NCBI GenBank assembly: GCA_965247635.1
Contig: CBDFHJ010000010.1
Location: 682,001 to 746,000, forward strand
DNA from: CBDFHJ01 sp965247635
GTDB taxonomy: Bacteria; Chloroflexota; Dehalococcoidia; Lucifugimonadales; Australimonadaceae
Direction of reading: 5' to 3'
DNA: 64,000 nt
Of the stretch, positions 17,746 to 31,165 are shown in pieces. The notes below the pieces were generated by a model. The model was not told the DNA's origin. It did not search any database and worked only from the letters and a program-made list of their open reading frames with translations. Position numbers and translations under genes: made by a program. Each line of letters begins with the position of its first letter. The stretch's first letter is position 1.

Positions 17746-17899
17746 GGCTCCCATGGATGGCCGCTTGTTCCAGCCGGCGGAGCACCATAGCGGCCATCGG
17801 CTGGTCCTACGTTATCGATATCAACGCCCAAGCACCATCTTGGTAGGGCGTTGCCGGGCCGTCTGTCCGCCACGCGTTATCGGCCGGGCCCCACGGAGG

Positions 17900-18658
17900 C
17901 TAACGAGCGGTGACCGGAGCGGGCTTCAGGTGCTTTTCAAAGAAGGCCAGCGTCTTGGGCCAAGCATCGGCGGAAGCCGCTTGGTTGTAGCTCTCCCGCT
18001 CGTCACAGAAGAAGCCGTGGCCGGCCTCCGGGTACAGGATGATCTCGGCCTCTTTGCCCAGGCTGCTGAGCGTGTCCCTGATCTTGTCCACGGCTTCCAC
18101 GGGAATTCCCTGGTCCTCTCCTCCAAAGAAGCCAATAACCGGGCACGCGATCTGACCAGCCATGTCGATGGGCGCCGGGCCGCTAGCCGGCTGGTCGGGC
18201 CTGGGCACAATCCCTCCGCCATAGTACACCGCGGCGGCGCCGATCCCCTCGACCCGGCACGCGGCCAGGAACGACACTCGGCCCCCCATGCAGTAGCCGG
18301 TAATGCCTAACTCCGGCCTGGACACATGAGGGTCCTGCCGCAGATAGGCCACCACCGCGCCCAAGTCGCCGACTGTCCCGTCGTCAGACATCCCTGTCCG
18401 CAGCTTTCCCACCGCCTCGAAGTCCCCATAGGCTGCCGTCTGGAGGCGGCCGGCCCGGTGGAACAGGTCGGGCGCCACCGTTACGTATCCCTCTGCCGCG
18501 AACCGTTGTCCTAGGCCTTGGATATGACCGTTCACTCCAAAGGCCTCTTGGACCACGATGATGGCGGGGTAGCTTCCCGCGTCGGCCGGCCGTGCCACCA
18601 CAGCGGCCATCGGACCGTCGGCCGTTTGTGGGTCCACGACCTCCGATACGGTTTCCAT
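17900..18658 (-). CDS. dienelactone hydrolase family protein
   Basis: The 252-residue protein resembles carboxymethylenebutenolidase, which opens dienelactone in chlorocatechol-type degradation. The catalytic Cys123 lies in GYCMGG, the characteristic Glu in VVQEAFGV, an acid in GGEDQGIP and the His in EAGHGFF. The upstream Met at 18700 is less likely; ATG 18658 has a GGGAGGCG site. The family also acts on other esters, so the substrate is uncertain. Its aromatic-catabolism flavour matches the oxygenases at 59-63 kb. Confidence 0.9.
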   Translation of the reverse strand: METVSEVVDPQTADGPMAAVVARPADAGSYPAIIVVQEAFGVNGHIQGLGQRFAAEGYVTVAPDLFHRAGRLQTAAYGDFEAVGKLRTGMSDDGTVGDLGAVVAYLRQDPHVSRPELGITGYCMGGRVSFLAACRVEGIGAAAVYYGGGIVPRPDQPASGPAPIDMAGQIACPVIGFFGGEDQGIPVEAVDKIRDTLSSLGKEAEIILYPEAGHGFFCDERESYNQAASADAWPKTLAFFEKHLKPAPVTAR

Positions 18659-18904
18659 GCTTGCTCTCGCCTCCCTTTCAATGCGGCGGTATTCTCGCAC
18701 ACTTACCGGCGCTGGACTAGGGGTGCACCCAAGCTAAGAGCGTCAAAGAAAGCAGGGCAGGGGTGACGGTCTGTGAGTGGTTAGGGTACCATACGGTGCT
18801 GCCTGGTGAGGTGCGGACGCGGGGTACGGATAACCTTCCCGGAGGAGTGCCAGAAGGGGTGCCGGGGCCATGGTCTACGGACCGAAGGATGGGACTGAGC
18901 AGAG

Positions 18905-19117
18905 GTGTCGGCACTGTTCTTTTGGGTAGTCGTAGGAGTCGTTTCCCTGGCGGAAGGCCTGATTGTGTTCACCATCCTTCGCGCCCGTAAGGACTCCTCT
19001 GAGATGAGCGGCCTGGTTGGCAGCCGTAAGGCAGAGGTTGTGTGGACCCTTCTGCCGGTGCTTATTCTCATCGCCATCGCCGTCCTCTCCTTTCAGGCGC
19101 TCCAAGACGAGGGCTAG
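18905..19117 (+). CDS. cytochrome oxidase subunit II-like membrane anchor without CuA domain
   Basis: This 70-residue protein has two transmembrane helices (about 3-26 and 46-64). The second, with EVVWTLLPVLILIAIAV, closely matches the second helix of cytochrome c oxidase subunit II, which is normally followed by the periplasmic CuA domain. Here a stop codon comes directly after SFQALQDEG, and the DNA beyond is repeat sequence. It may be a genuine small subunit or a truncated remnant. It sits just upstream of ctaA-ctaB, which supports a link to heme-copper oxidase assembly. Start GTG 18905; ribosome binding site weak. Confidence 0.65.
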   Translation: MSALFFWVVVGVVSLAEGLIVFTILRARKDSSEMSGLVGSRKAEVVWTLLPVLILIAIAVLSFQALQDEG

Positions 19118-19258
19118 GGGCCTGGGGGCGCGGCGAGCGGCCCCCAGCAAGTTACAAGGGGCCTGGGGGCGCCACCGACAGGTCGGGGCAGGCGGCGAGC
19201 AGCCCCCAGCAAGTTACAAGAGGTCTGGGGGCGCGGCGAGCGGCCCTCCAGCAAGTTA
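19117..19258 (+). repeat. three tandem copies of repeat family A
   Basis: Copies at 19117-19154, 19158-19215 and 19220-19258, all with GGCCTGGGGGC or GGTCTGGGGGC ends and CAGCAAGTTA tails. The middle copy carries an extra ACCGACAGGTCGGGGC hairpin insert, also seen in the copies at 40036 and 61509. Confidence 0.9.
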
Positions 19259-19318
19259 AAGAAAGAGGACGAGCAGGCTTGATGACCGGTTCACTTGGGC
19301 GATTGAGAGGGATACTCC

Positions 19319-20221
19319 ATGGGCTCGGCTAGCGGGCAGGACGCGCTATCGGTTGCTGAGCGCGTCATTCGCCGCGCCGGCTGGACCGCCATGCTGGCCG
19401 CGCTGCTCACGGTCGGCCTGATGACTTACGGCGCGTGGGTGCGCGCCTCCGGTTCAGGGCTTGGATGCCCGGACTGGCCACTGTGCCATGGGGTGGTCGT
19501 GCCTGAACTGGACCGGCACACCGCCATCGAGTTTGGGCACAGGGTGTTCGCCGGCGTCACCGTGCTTGTGATAGCCACGGCCACCGCGTTTGCCTTTCGG
19601 GCACGCCGTGTGGCCCCTTTCACCTTCCGGTTGTTGCTCATCGCCCTGGGGGCCGTCGTGGCCCAAGCAGGACTCGGAGGTGTTACGGTCCTGACGGAGC
19701 TTCACGGTGCGGCGGTGGTCGCGCACCTTGCGCTGGCCATGACTACGTTGGCCCTGCTGATGGCGAGCGCCATCAGCGCCCTCGGGATCGGCCGGGGCGC
19801 CGGGCCAGGTGTGGGCCCCGCCACCCTCCTACTGGTGAGCGGTGCCGTCGTGGTGCTGGCCGGGTCCGTGCTCGTTGGAACGGGCTACAGCGCCGCGTGT
19901 CCGGCGGTGCCACTGTGTGACGCGCGCACCGCCTTTTGGCCTGCACTGCTACACACCGTCCACCGAGCTGCCGCGGTGCTGCTGATTCTAGCGCTGGTGG
20001 CGGTGGCTATCAGGCTCCGTCAACGGGGGGCTACCCCGTTTTTCATCGCCCTCAACCACGGCGTCAGCCTCCTTATGATCATGCAGATAGTGGTTGGCCT
20101 TCTGAGCGTCTGGCGGACATTCCCCGAGGGCTTACGGGTCCTTCACTTGGGGCTGGCCACCTTGGCCTGGTGGGGTTTGGCCTCCTCCTGGGCCGCCACC
20201 GTGCTGTTCAGGAAAGCGTGA
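19319..20221 (+). CDS. ctaA: heme A synthase CtaA (Cox15 type)
   Basis: CtaA oxidises the methyl group of heme O to make heme A for cytochrome oxidase. The 300-residue membrane protein has the signature YGAWVRASGSGLGCPDWPLCHG, with the loop cysteine pair, about eight transmembrane helices, and heme-ligand histidines in FGHRVFA, LHGAAVVAHLAL, HTVHRAA and LNHGVS. The ATG has a GAGAGGGA site. Its TGA overlaps the ctaB ATG by one base, so the genes are coupled. Confidence 0.95.
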   Translation: MGSASGQDALSVAERVIRRAGWTAMLAALLTVGLMTYGAWVRASGSGLGCPDWPLCHGVVVPELDRHTAIEFGHRVFAGVTVLVIATATAFAFRARRVAPFTFRLLLIALGAVVAQAGLGGVTVLTELHGAAVVAHLALAMTTLALLMASAISALGIGRGAGPGVGPATLLLVSGAVVVLAGSVLVGTGYSAACPAVPLCDARTAFWPALLHTVHRAAAVLLILALVAVAIRLRQRGATPFFIALNHGVSLLMIMQIVVGLLSVWRTFPEGLRVLHLGLATLAWWGLASSWAATVLFRKA

Positions 20222-21090
20222 TGGTGAAGCTTGCACGGCATATCGTCGTCCTCTCGAAACCCCGCATCGTGGCGTTGCTGGTGTTCGTAGCGGCGTGTGG
20301 CATGTGGAAGGCTGCTGAAGGGGCGCCCTCCCCCTCCGTCCTGCTGGCGGTGCTGCTTGGAGGAGCCTTGGCCGCCGCCGGCAGCAACGCCATCAACCAG
20401 GGGCTGGACTCCGACATAGACGCCGCCATGCGTCGGACTCGTACTCGGCCCGTGCCCGCCGCCCAGGTCACCCGGCGCGCGGCGGTCCTCCTCGGAGGGG
20501 CTGCCGTAGGGTCCGCCGTGGTGACTATGGGGCTTGTGGCCAATTGGCTCAGCGCTCTCCTCACCCTTGCCGCTGCCGTTATCTACGTGTTTATCTACAC
20601 CGTCATCATGAAGCGGAGGTCCTGGAATAACATCGTTATCGGGGGTGCCGCCGGTGCCTTACCACCCCTGATCGGCGCCGCGGCCGTAAGCGGCGAGGTG
20701 GACGCCGCGGGGCTCTACATGTTTGTTGTGGTGTTCTTCTGGACGCCGCCCCACTTTTGGGCCCTCTCCTTGGCGCTGAAGAACGACTATGCCGCCGCCC
20801 GTGTGCCCATGCTCCCCATTATCGCGGGCAACCGCACCACCGGCGCCCAAATCGTCTTATACATTGCCCTTCTTATCGCGCTGACGTGGCTTCCCGTAGC
20901 TGGTGGCTACGCCGGCCTCCTCTACGCTACGACAGCCACCGTCCTCGGGCTGGAGTGGCTGCGGCGCTCCTTGCCGCTGGTAAACGACGGCTCGGCGCCC
21001 AAGGCCTTGTCGAGCTACAAGTTCTCGCTGCTGTACCTCGTGGGTGTTTTCTTAGCCCTGGCCCTGGAACCTGCGCTCCCCGGCTACTAG
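20221..21090 (+). CDS. ctaB: protoheme IX farnesyltransferase CtaB
   Basis: CtaB adds a farnesyl chain to protoheme to make heme O. The 289-residue UbiA-family protein begins LARHIVVLSKPRIVALL and has the diphosphate-binding segment SNAINQGLDSDIDAAMRRTRTRP and the family motif WTPPHFWALSLALKNDY. The ATG 20221 overlaps the ctaA stop; the longer frame from 19936 is just ctaA in another frame. Together with ctaA this implies an aa3-type oxidase elsewhere in the genome. Confidence 0.96.
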   Translation: MVKLARHIVVLSKPRIVALLVFVAACGMWKAAEGAPSPSVLLAVLLGGALAAAGSNAINQGLDSDIDAAMRRTRTRPVPAAQVTRRAAVLLGGAAVGSAVVTMGLVANWLSALLTLAAAVIYVFIYTVIMKRRSWNNIVIGGAAGALPPLIGAAAVSGEVDAAGLYMFVVVFFWTPPHFWALSLALKNDYAAARVPMLPIIAGNRTTGAQIVLYIALLIALTWLPVAGGYAGLLYATTATVLGLEWLRRSLPLVNDGSAPKALSSYKFSLLYLVGVFLALALEPALPGY

Positions 21091-21229
21091 AGGCCCCGGC
21101 CAACAGGCTAGCTAGATACTCCAACCACCTGTCCGTTTCCTGACCTGATGGTCACGGAGGACCATAGAGGATAGAATGGGACTTGCTCTCCTCTTTGCCG
21201 GTCTGTCCTGTGTGTAGCGAAGGAGACGT

Positions 21230-21844
21230 ATGGCGAGTTCGGCTTCGCCGAGGCGCGGGTCCGGTCCGGCCCCTCCTGACCCGGCAGCGCGGTTCAAGGA
21301 GCGGGTCCGACAATGGCGGGAGGAGGCCATCCTCCAGGCCGTCGCGGAGCTCCTTGTGGAACAAGGTTGCCAGCGGCTGACCATGGACGACGTGGCCAAA
21401 CAGGTGGGCATCGCCAAAGGCAGCCTCTACCTGCACACCAACGCTCGCGCCCATCTGGTGGCCGAGGTCCTCGACCGATGGCTTACCCAGATCCCCGGGC
21501 CAGCTAGGCCCCCGCATACCACCGACGCTCAGCGGATACCGGTTATTTTGGCCGCGCTCTTTGCCCCTGGAGCGCACGGTGGCCCTGCGTTCCCCTGCTG
21601 CCTCCACCACAGCCCGTGTCCCCACGGGTGGGCTGCTCGATGGGCGGAGCTGGCGCGTGCCTACGGGTTGGACGAGGCGCGCGGTGGCGCTGACCCTGCC
21701 AAGGACGCCGACCTCCTGGGCGAGGCGATTCAAGCCCTCGCCACCGTGCCCACTGTTCGCGCGCTCTCGCGTGAAGGAAAATTGGAAGCCGCCGGAGAAG
21801 TAGTAACCAGCTTCCTCGCCGCCGGCGCGGCCGCGTCTAACTAA
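21230..21844 (+). CDS. TetR/AcrR-family regulator with Cys/His-rich segment
   Basis: The 204-residue protein has a TetR N-terminal helix-turn-helix (about residues 33-78, with MDDVAKQVGIAKGSLYLH). The ligand domain contains an unusual Cys/His cluster, CCLHHSPCPH, at residues 123-132, which could bind metal or sense redox state; this is inference. The ATG 21230 follows an AAGGAG site. It converges on rpoC, with a strong two-way terminator between. Confidence 0.87.
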   Translation: MASSASPRRGSGPAPPDPAARFKERVRQWREEAILQAVAELLVEQGCQRLTMDDVAKQVGIAKGSLYLHTNARAHLVAEVLDRWLTQIPGPARPPHTTDAQRIPVILAALFAPGAHGGPAFPCCLHHSPCPHGWAARWAELARAYGLDEARGGADPAKDADLLGEAIQALATVPTVRALSREGKLEAAGEVVTSFLAAGAAASN

Positions 21845-21882
21845 AACGAAGGGCGCCTCTGAACGAGGCGCCCTTCGTTTTT
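21843..21882. terminator. bidirectional Rho-independent terminator
   Basis: AAAACGAAGGGCGCCTC (21843-21859) pairs with the complementary arm ending in GTTTTT (21865-21882). The A-run on one side and T-run on the other allow termination of both tetR (+) and rpoBC (-). Confidence 0.9.
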
Positions 21883-21902
21883 CCACTCCCTCAAGCTAAG
21901 CG

Positions 21903-24900
21903 TTACGCTTCGTCCTCGTCGGCCGAGGCATTCGCCAGGACATCGGCCAGAGGCACCTCCTCCGCCAACCCCGCCAGCGCCTCGTCCACCTGAGAGCCCT
22001 CCGCCTCGGTCAACTCCTCGGCCAGGTCGTCACCCCCTTCGTCGGAGCCTTCCTCGGCGGCTTCGGCGTCCACTACCGCTTCGATGTCACCGTTGTGGGG
22101 GAAGTCCAAAAGGAGGTTCGCCTCCTGCCCATCTTTTCCGTTGGCAATGGCCGGTAACTCCCGAATACCCAGAAGGGCGCGGCCCTCCTCGGATATGTCC
22201 AACCGAGCCGGGATGCGTCGGCCGATGATGACGTTCTCCTTCAGGCCGCGCAAGTAGTCCACGTCCCCCATGATCGCCGCCTCGGTGAGCACTCGCGCCG
22301 TTTCCTGGAATGAGGCCTTGGCCAAGAAGCTGTCCGTATTCAACGAGGCCTGAGTCACCCCTAAGATCTCAGGCTTGCTCGTGGCAGGCTCGCCACCCTC
22401 CGCCATGACCCGCGTGTTTATCGCTTGGAAGTGGAACCGGTCAATGAGCTGATTGGGCAGCATTTCCGTATCGCCCGTATTTTCCACTCGGACCCAACGT
22501 AACACCTGCCGAACGATCACCTCGATGTGCTTGTCATTGATGGTCACGCCCTGGTTGCGGTACACGGTCTGCACCTGCTCCATCAGGTAGCGCTGGGTGG
22601 CCTCGATTCCCTCGATCCGGAGGATATCGTGGGGGTCCTTGACGCCGGTCGTGAGCTTTTGCCCGGCGTGCACGTGGTCACCCGTACGCACCAGCAGATG
22701 GTCCGTGGCGTCCATGTGGTGGTCGCGCACCTCTACCTCAACCGCCTCGATCTCCACGTGCCCATCTACCAGACGGACCTTCCCTTGAGTCCGAGCGATG
22801 ACGTCCGGTTGCTCAGGCTGCGGCTCGTCCGCTTTGGCCTTCTTCCTCTGGGGCGCCGCCGCGGCCAAGACCGTACCGGCGCTCACCGTGGACCCCTTCC
22901 TGACCTTCACTTTGTACCCTTCCGGAAGGGCATACTGATCGGTAAAGGGCACACGGTTCGCCACCCTCACCACGGGACCTGGAGCAACTGGCGGCACCAT
23001 AAGCGTAGGCTGGTCTTCGGCATTGTTATAGGTACCCCGTAGTTGCCCTCCGTCAAACAGCAGCACCTCACCGTCTATCTCGGCCAGCTTGGCCTTCCCC
23101 TTGGGCGACCTGGCTTCGAATAGCTCCTCCACTCGCGGTAGACCGGAGGTGATGTCCTTGCCCGCCACGCCGCCGGTATGGAAGGTCCGCATGGTGAGCT
23201 GCGTGCCCGGTTCGCCGATGGACTGGGCGGCGATGATCCCAGCGGCTTCGCCCAAGCGCACGGTGCGTCCCGTCGCCGGGCTTCGGCCGTAGCACAGTTG
23301 GCAGAGGCCGCGCGCGGCCGCACACGTGTGCGGGCTGCGCACGTACACCTCCTTGATGTCCAACTCCTCTATGCGCTGTGCTACTTGGTCGACTATCTCC
23401 TCGTTGGCGTCTACCAGCACCTCGCCGGTGTCAGGATGCGCGATGGGGGCTGCGGCCACTCGGCCGGTGATCCGCTCGGCCAGCCGCCCTATCATCACGT
23501 CCTCTTCCGTTACATCCGCGTAGACCCACGAGCCCCGGTCGGTCCCGCAATCGTGCTCCAGCACGATCACCTCTTGGGCCACGTCGATCAGCCGCCTGGT
23601 CAAGTATCCAGAGTCGGCCGTCCGCAGCGCCGTATCCGCCAGCCCCTTCCGGGCTCCGTGGGTGGAGATGAAGTACTCTAGTACCGACAGCCCTTCGCGG
23701 AAGCTCGACTTGATCGGCAGGTCGATAATGTCGCCCCGCGGGTTGCTCATGAGACCGCGCATACCCGCCATCTGCTTGATCTGCGCCTCATTCCCTCTGG
23801 CCCCCGAATGGGCCATGAGGAAGATGCCGCCATACTCCGGCAGGTGCTTGGCGATGATCTTGTCCATCTCACTGCTGACGCCCTGCCAGATACTGATGGT
23901 CCGGCTGTGCTTCTCCTGCCCAGTGATAAGGCCCTGCTCAAATTGTTCCTCCAGCGCTTCTACCTGTTGAGTGGCTTCATCCAGGAGCGCCCCTTTCTCC
24001 GCCGGCACCTTGATATCGGTGATGCCGATCGTAATGCCCGAGACGGTGGCGTAGTGGAAGCCCATCTCCTTTATCTTGTCCAGCACCCTCGCCGTCTCCT
24101 CGTTACCCAGGCTATGGTAGAGGTCGGTCACCACCTCCTTGAGCACCTTCTTGTCGATTACCTGGTCGTAGCGGCGCACCCCCACGGGCAGCGCCTCGTT
24201 AAAGATGATGCGCCCGGGCGTTACCTTCATCCATGCGCCCGGAATCTCCGGGTCGCGGATCTGGACCTCCGACTGCAGCTTGAGCAGACCTGCATCATAG
24301 GCCACCATCACGTCGTCGAAGTCGCGGTACTTGCCGCCCTCTCCCATCGCGCTCTCCTCCACGGTGGTGAGGTAGTAGCATCCCAGTACTATCTCATGGG
24401 TCGGCGTCACCAGTGGCTCGCCCGAGGCGGGAGAAAGCATGTTGAACACGCTGAGCATGGCCTTCTTCGCTTCCATGACTGCCTCCCTGGACAACGGCAC
24501 GTGGACCGCCATCTGGTCGCCGTCGAAGTCCGCGTTGAAAGCCGTGCACACCAGCGGGTGAAGCTGAATGGCGCTACCTTCCACCAGCACCGGCATGAAG
24601 GCCTGTATGCCCAAGCGGTGCAGCGTCGGGGCCCGGTTCAGCAGCACCGGCCGCCCCTTGATCACCTCTTCCAGGATATCCCAGACCTCGGGGCGCGTCC
24701 GCTCCACCATTCGTTTGGCGCTTTTGATGTTATGCGCCAGTCCCTGGACCACCAGCCGGTGCATGACGAACGGCTTGAACAACTCCAGGGCCATGCGCTT
24801 CGGCAGCCCACACTGGTGCAGCTGGAGGTGCGGCCCTACCACAATGACGGAACGGCCGCCGTAGTCCACCCGCTTGCCCAACAAGTTCTGGCGGAACCGG

Positions 24901-26105
24901 CCTTGCTTGCCACGCAGCAGGTCGGAAAGGCTCTTGAGCTTGTGGTTGTGGCTGCCCACGATGGCGCGGCTGCGACGCCCGTTGTCTATCAGGTCGTCGA
25001 CGGCTTCTTGGAGCATCCGCTTCTCGTTACGGACGATGATCTCCGGCGCACCCAGGTCCAGGAGCCGGCGCAACCGGTTGTTCCGGTTGATGACCCGCCG
25101 GTACAGGTCGTTCAGGTCGCTGGTGGCAAACCGGCCCCCGTCCAGCTGCACCATCGGGCGCAGGTCTGGGGGCAGCACGGGCAGTGCCGTTAGGACCATC
25201 CAATCGGGCTTGTTGTGGCTGCGCCGGAACGCGTCTGCTACCCGCATGCGCTTGATGGCCTTCTTTCGGCGCTGGCCCGAGGTGGTACGGACTTCGAGCT
25301 CGAGCTCGATGATCAAGTTCTCCAGGTCGCATGCTCGGAGGATTTCTAGGATGGCCTCGGCACCCATGCCCGCCTTAAACACCTCTCCAAACTGGTCGTT
25401 CAGGGCCCGGTACCGCGATTCCGTCAACAACTGGAGCGGTCGCAAGCTCTCGAGGTCGCCGATCTGCGTTTCCAGCCCTTCCTGCAGCTTGGCCTTCGCT
25501 TCGTCAGCCTCCGCACGGGCCTTGGTGATAGCCTCTTCAATCTCAGCCTGGCCAGCCCCGTTGCCCTCGGCCTCGAACTTGTTGCGCAGCTCAGCGATCG
25601 CAGTGTCGGCCTGCTCATCGAGCGTGACCAGCTCCAGCTCGTGGGCTTCCTGAAGCGATTCGATCGCGTGTTGGCGCATCAAGGGGTCTATGGAGGTAAT
25701 GATGTACTGCGCGAAGTACAGCACCCGCTCTAGGTTGCGCGGCGCCAGGTCGAGCAGCAGCCCCAACCTGCTGGGAATGCCTTTGGCGAACCAGATGTGT
25801 GCTACCGGCGCCGCGAGGTTGATGTGGCCCATCCGCTCCCGGCGCACCTTGGCCCGGGCCACCTCCACGCCACACCGGTCACAGATGACCCCCCTGTAGC
25901 GGATCTTCTTGTACTTACCGCAGTAGCACTCCCAGTCCTTGGTGGGCCCGAAGATCCGCTCGCAGAAAAGGCCATCCTTCTCGGGTCGCAGCGTACGGTA
26001 GTTAATCGTCTCCGGCTTGGTCACCTCTCCATAGGACCACTGTCGGATCTGCTCGGGAGAAGCAAGGCCAATGCGGATCGCGTTGAATTCAGTCGCCTGT
26101 GGCAT
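21903..26105 (-). CDS. rpoC: DNA-directed RNA polymerase subunit beta'
   Basis: The 1400-residue beta' subunit. Visible are the N-terminal zinc site CYCGKYKK...CDRCGVEV, the catalytic magnesium motif NADFDGDQMAVH, and the second zinc cluster with CGTDRGSW and CAAARGLCQLCYG. The frame extends to 26204, but ATG 26105 has an AAGGAG site and starts the conserved FNAIRIGLASPEQIRQWSYGEV. It follows rpoB by 67 nt. The C-terminal tail is acidic. Nothing looks disrupted. Confidence 0.98.
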   Translation of the reverse strand: MPQATEFNAIRIGLASPEQIRQWSYGEVTKPETINYRTLRPEKDGLFCERIFGPTKDWECYCGKYKKIRYRGVICDRCGVEVARAKVRRERMGHINLAAPVAHIWFAKGIPSRLGLLLDLAPRNLERVLYFAQYIITSIDPLMRQHAIESLQEAHELELVTLDEQADTAIAELRNKFEAEGNGAGQAEIEEAITKARAEADEAKAKLQEGLETQIGDLESLRPLQLLTESRYRALNDQFGEVFKAGMGAEAILEILRACDLENLIIELELEVRTTSGQRRKKAIKRMRVADAFRRSHNKPDWMVLTALPVLPPDLRPMVQLDGGRFATSDLNDLYRRVINRNNRLRRLLDLGAPEIIVRNEKRMLQEAVDDLIDNGRRSRAIVGSHNHKLKSLSDLLRGKQGRFRQNLLGKRVDYGGRSVIVVGPHLQLHQCGLPKRMALELFKPFVMHRLVVQGLAHNIKSAKRMVERTRPEVWDILEEVIKGRPVLLNRAPTLHRLGIQAFMPVLVEGSAIQLHPLVCTAFNADFDGDQMAVHVPLSREAVMEAKKAMLSVFNMLSPASGEPLVTPTHEIVLGCYYLTTVEESAMGEGGKYRDFDDVMVAYDAGLLKLQSEVQIRDPEIPGAWMKVTPGRIIFNEALPVGVRRYDQVIDKKVLKEVVTDLYHSLGNEETARVLDKIKEMGFHYATVSGITIGITDIKVPAEKGALLDEATQQVEALEEQFEQGLITGQEKHSRTISIWQGVSSEMDKIIAKHLPEYGGIFLMAHSGARGNEAQIKQMAGMRGLMSNPRGDIIDLPIKSSFREGLSVLEYFISTHGARKGLADTALRTADSGYLTRRLIDVAQEVIVLEHDCGTDRGSWVYADVTEEDVMIGRLAERITGRVAAAPIAHPDTGEVLVDANEEIVDQVAQRIEELDIKEVYVRSPHTCAAARGLCQLCYGRSPATGRTVRLGEAAGIIAAQSIGEPGTQLTMRTFHTGGVAGKDITSGLPRVEELFEARSPKGKAKLAEIDGEVLLFDGGQLRGTYNNAEDQPTLMVPPVAPGPVVRVANRVPFTDQYALPEGYKVKVRKGSTVSAGTVLAAAAPQRKKAKADEPQPEQPDVIARTQGKVRLVDGHVEIEAVEVEVRDHHMDATDHLLVRTGDHVHAGQKLTTGVKDPHDILRIEGIEATQRYLMEQVQTVYRNQGVTINDKHIEVIVRQVLRWVRVENTGDTEMLPNQLIDRFHFQAINTRVMAEGGEPATSKPEILGVTQASLNTDSFLAKASFQETARVLTEAAIMGDVDYLRGLKENVIIGRRIPARLDISEEGRALLGIRELPAIANGKDGQEANLLLDFPHNGDIEAVVDAEAAEEGSDEGGDDLAEELTEAEGSQVDEALAGLAEEVPLADVLANASADEDEA

Positions 26106-26172
26106 TTGGTGAATCTCCTTACGGGGCTGACCCGTCTTGCCAGGGGGGAGGTCCCACTCCTGGCGGGCTGGA

Positions 26173-30039
<3,867 letters not shown>

Positions 30040-30173
30040 AGAGGCTCACTCTCCCGGGGGCAGATGGGGACGACGAAAAGGCCTAGCGAGTACTAGACCG
30101 CAAAACAAGGTAACGTTGTGCCGGGAATGTAGTTTGCCTGCACCGTTGCCGGAGGCACACGTCTCCTTGTAAC

Positions 30174-30202
30174 ACTGTATCGGGCGACCGCAAGCCTGTC
30201 AA
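30174..30202 (-). promoter_or_regulatory. near-consensus sigma-70 promoter of rpoBC
   Basis: On the minus strand: TTGACA (30202-30197), 17-nt spacer, TACAGT (30179-30174). Transcription should begin near 30167, leaving a leader of about 128 nt before the rpoB ATG at 30039. The leader itself shows no recognised riboregulator. Confidence 0.8.
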
Positions 30203-30307
30203 GCTTCTACACCAGCCCTTACGCCTGTTCCAGTAATGGGAGTCTGAGGGGCGTGGTGGACGGCCCCTCAGTAGACGGTAGAAGCATGTGAGTGCGGAGC
30301 CGGACGA

Positions 30308-30364
30308 GAGAAACGCGCGGCAAGGCGCCGTCGAATCACCTCGGCGCCTTGCCGCGCGTTTCTT
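30308..30364 (-). terminator. strong hairpin, likely terminator of the aquaporin gene
   Basis: AAACGCGCGGCAAGGCGCC (30311-30329) pairs perfectly with 30343-30361 (19 bp). Read on the minus strand it lies downstream of the aquaporin gene and is followed by TTTCTCTC, a weak T-tract. Confidence 0.65.
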
Positions 30365-30407
30365 AACTTGCTGGGGGCCGCCGCTCGCGGACACGCCCCC
30401 AGACCCC
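30364..30407 (-). repeat. palindromic repeat family A (inverted)
   Basis: TAACTTGCTGGGGGCC...CGCCCCCAGACCCC, the reverse orientation of the copy at 7097. It sits between the aquaporin stop codon and the hairpin at 30308. The rest of the 30040-30424 gap holds the rpoB promoter and leader. Confidence 0.85.
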
Positions 30408-30424
30408 GGTGTTACGTTAGACCG

Positions 30425-31165
30425 CTAGCTCTCGTTTGTACGGAAGATGTAGTGGTAGACACCTGCTGCCACCGCACCGCCGGCCAGCGGGCCCACCCAG
30501 TACACCCATTGGTCCGCCCAGGCGTTGGCCGCCAAGGCCGGGCCCAGAGTCCTGGCCGGGTTCATCGAGGCGCCCGTCAGCGGCACGCCGATCAGGTGGT
30601 CGACAAGGACGGCGAGACCGATGATCAGCGGCGCTACAGCGCCAACCCCTCGCCTGTCCATGGCGGCGGCAAAGACCACGAAGACCAGTACCGCCGTCAG
30701 GATTCCCTCGATGATCACGGCTTGCCATTGCTCCACGTCGGCGCCTATGGTTTCTACTGTGCCTAAGGCGTGGGAACCCAACTCCCCGGCGCCGTTAAAT
30801 AGGCCGCCACCCACCGCCTCCGGCAGCACCCACGCGAGGGTTAGCGCACCCAGGACCGCTCCAATGAGCTGGCCCCCGATGTACATAGCCCCTTGGGCCA
30901 AGCTAAGACGTCTCGTGATAACCGCGGCGAAGGTGACCGCCGGGTTTAGGTGGCCTCCGGACAGGTGCGCGGTGGCCGCCACCAAGAGGGCGATCGCCAG
31001 GCCGTGGGCAAACGCTATCGCGAGGAGTCTCGCACCATCCATGCTGCCACCGGTCATATTGCCCGTTACCACCACCGTTCCCGCGCCTACGAAGACGAAG
31101 AAGAACACCGCAATCATCTCCGCTGCCGCGGGGCGCCACTGCAGGTCTGTACTACTGCTAGCCAT
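30425..31165 (-). CDS. aquaporin (MIP family channel)
   Basis: The 246-residue protein has six transmembrane helices and both pore motifs: GGHLNPAVT in the first half and GASMNPARTLGPAL in the second. It conducts water or small neutral solutes; whether it prefers water or glycerol cannot be settled by eye. The ATG follows a strong AAGGAGG site. It runs toward a hairpin terminator and is not obviously linked to rpoB next door. Confidence 0.93.
   Translation of the reverse strand: MASSSTDLQWRPAAAEMIAVFFFVFVGAGTVVVTGNMTGGSMDGARLLAIAFAHGLAIALLVAATAHLSGGHLNPAVTFAAVITRRLSLAQGAMYIGGQLIGAVLGALTLAWVLPEAVGGGLFNGAGELGSHALGTVETIGADVEQWQAVIIEGILTAVLVFVVFAAAMDRRGVGAVAPLIIGLAVLVDHLIGVPLTGASMNPARTLGPALAANAWADQWVYWVGPLAGGAVAAGVYHYIFRTNES

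Noticed and set aside
23808..25193. Long plus-strand frames opposite rpoC and rpoB
   Set aside because: They are antisense frames of the conserved polymerase genes, with no recognisable domains.
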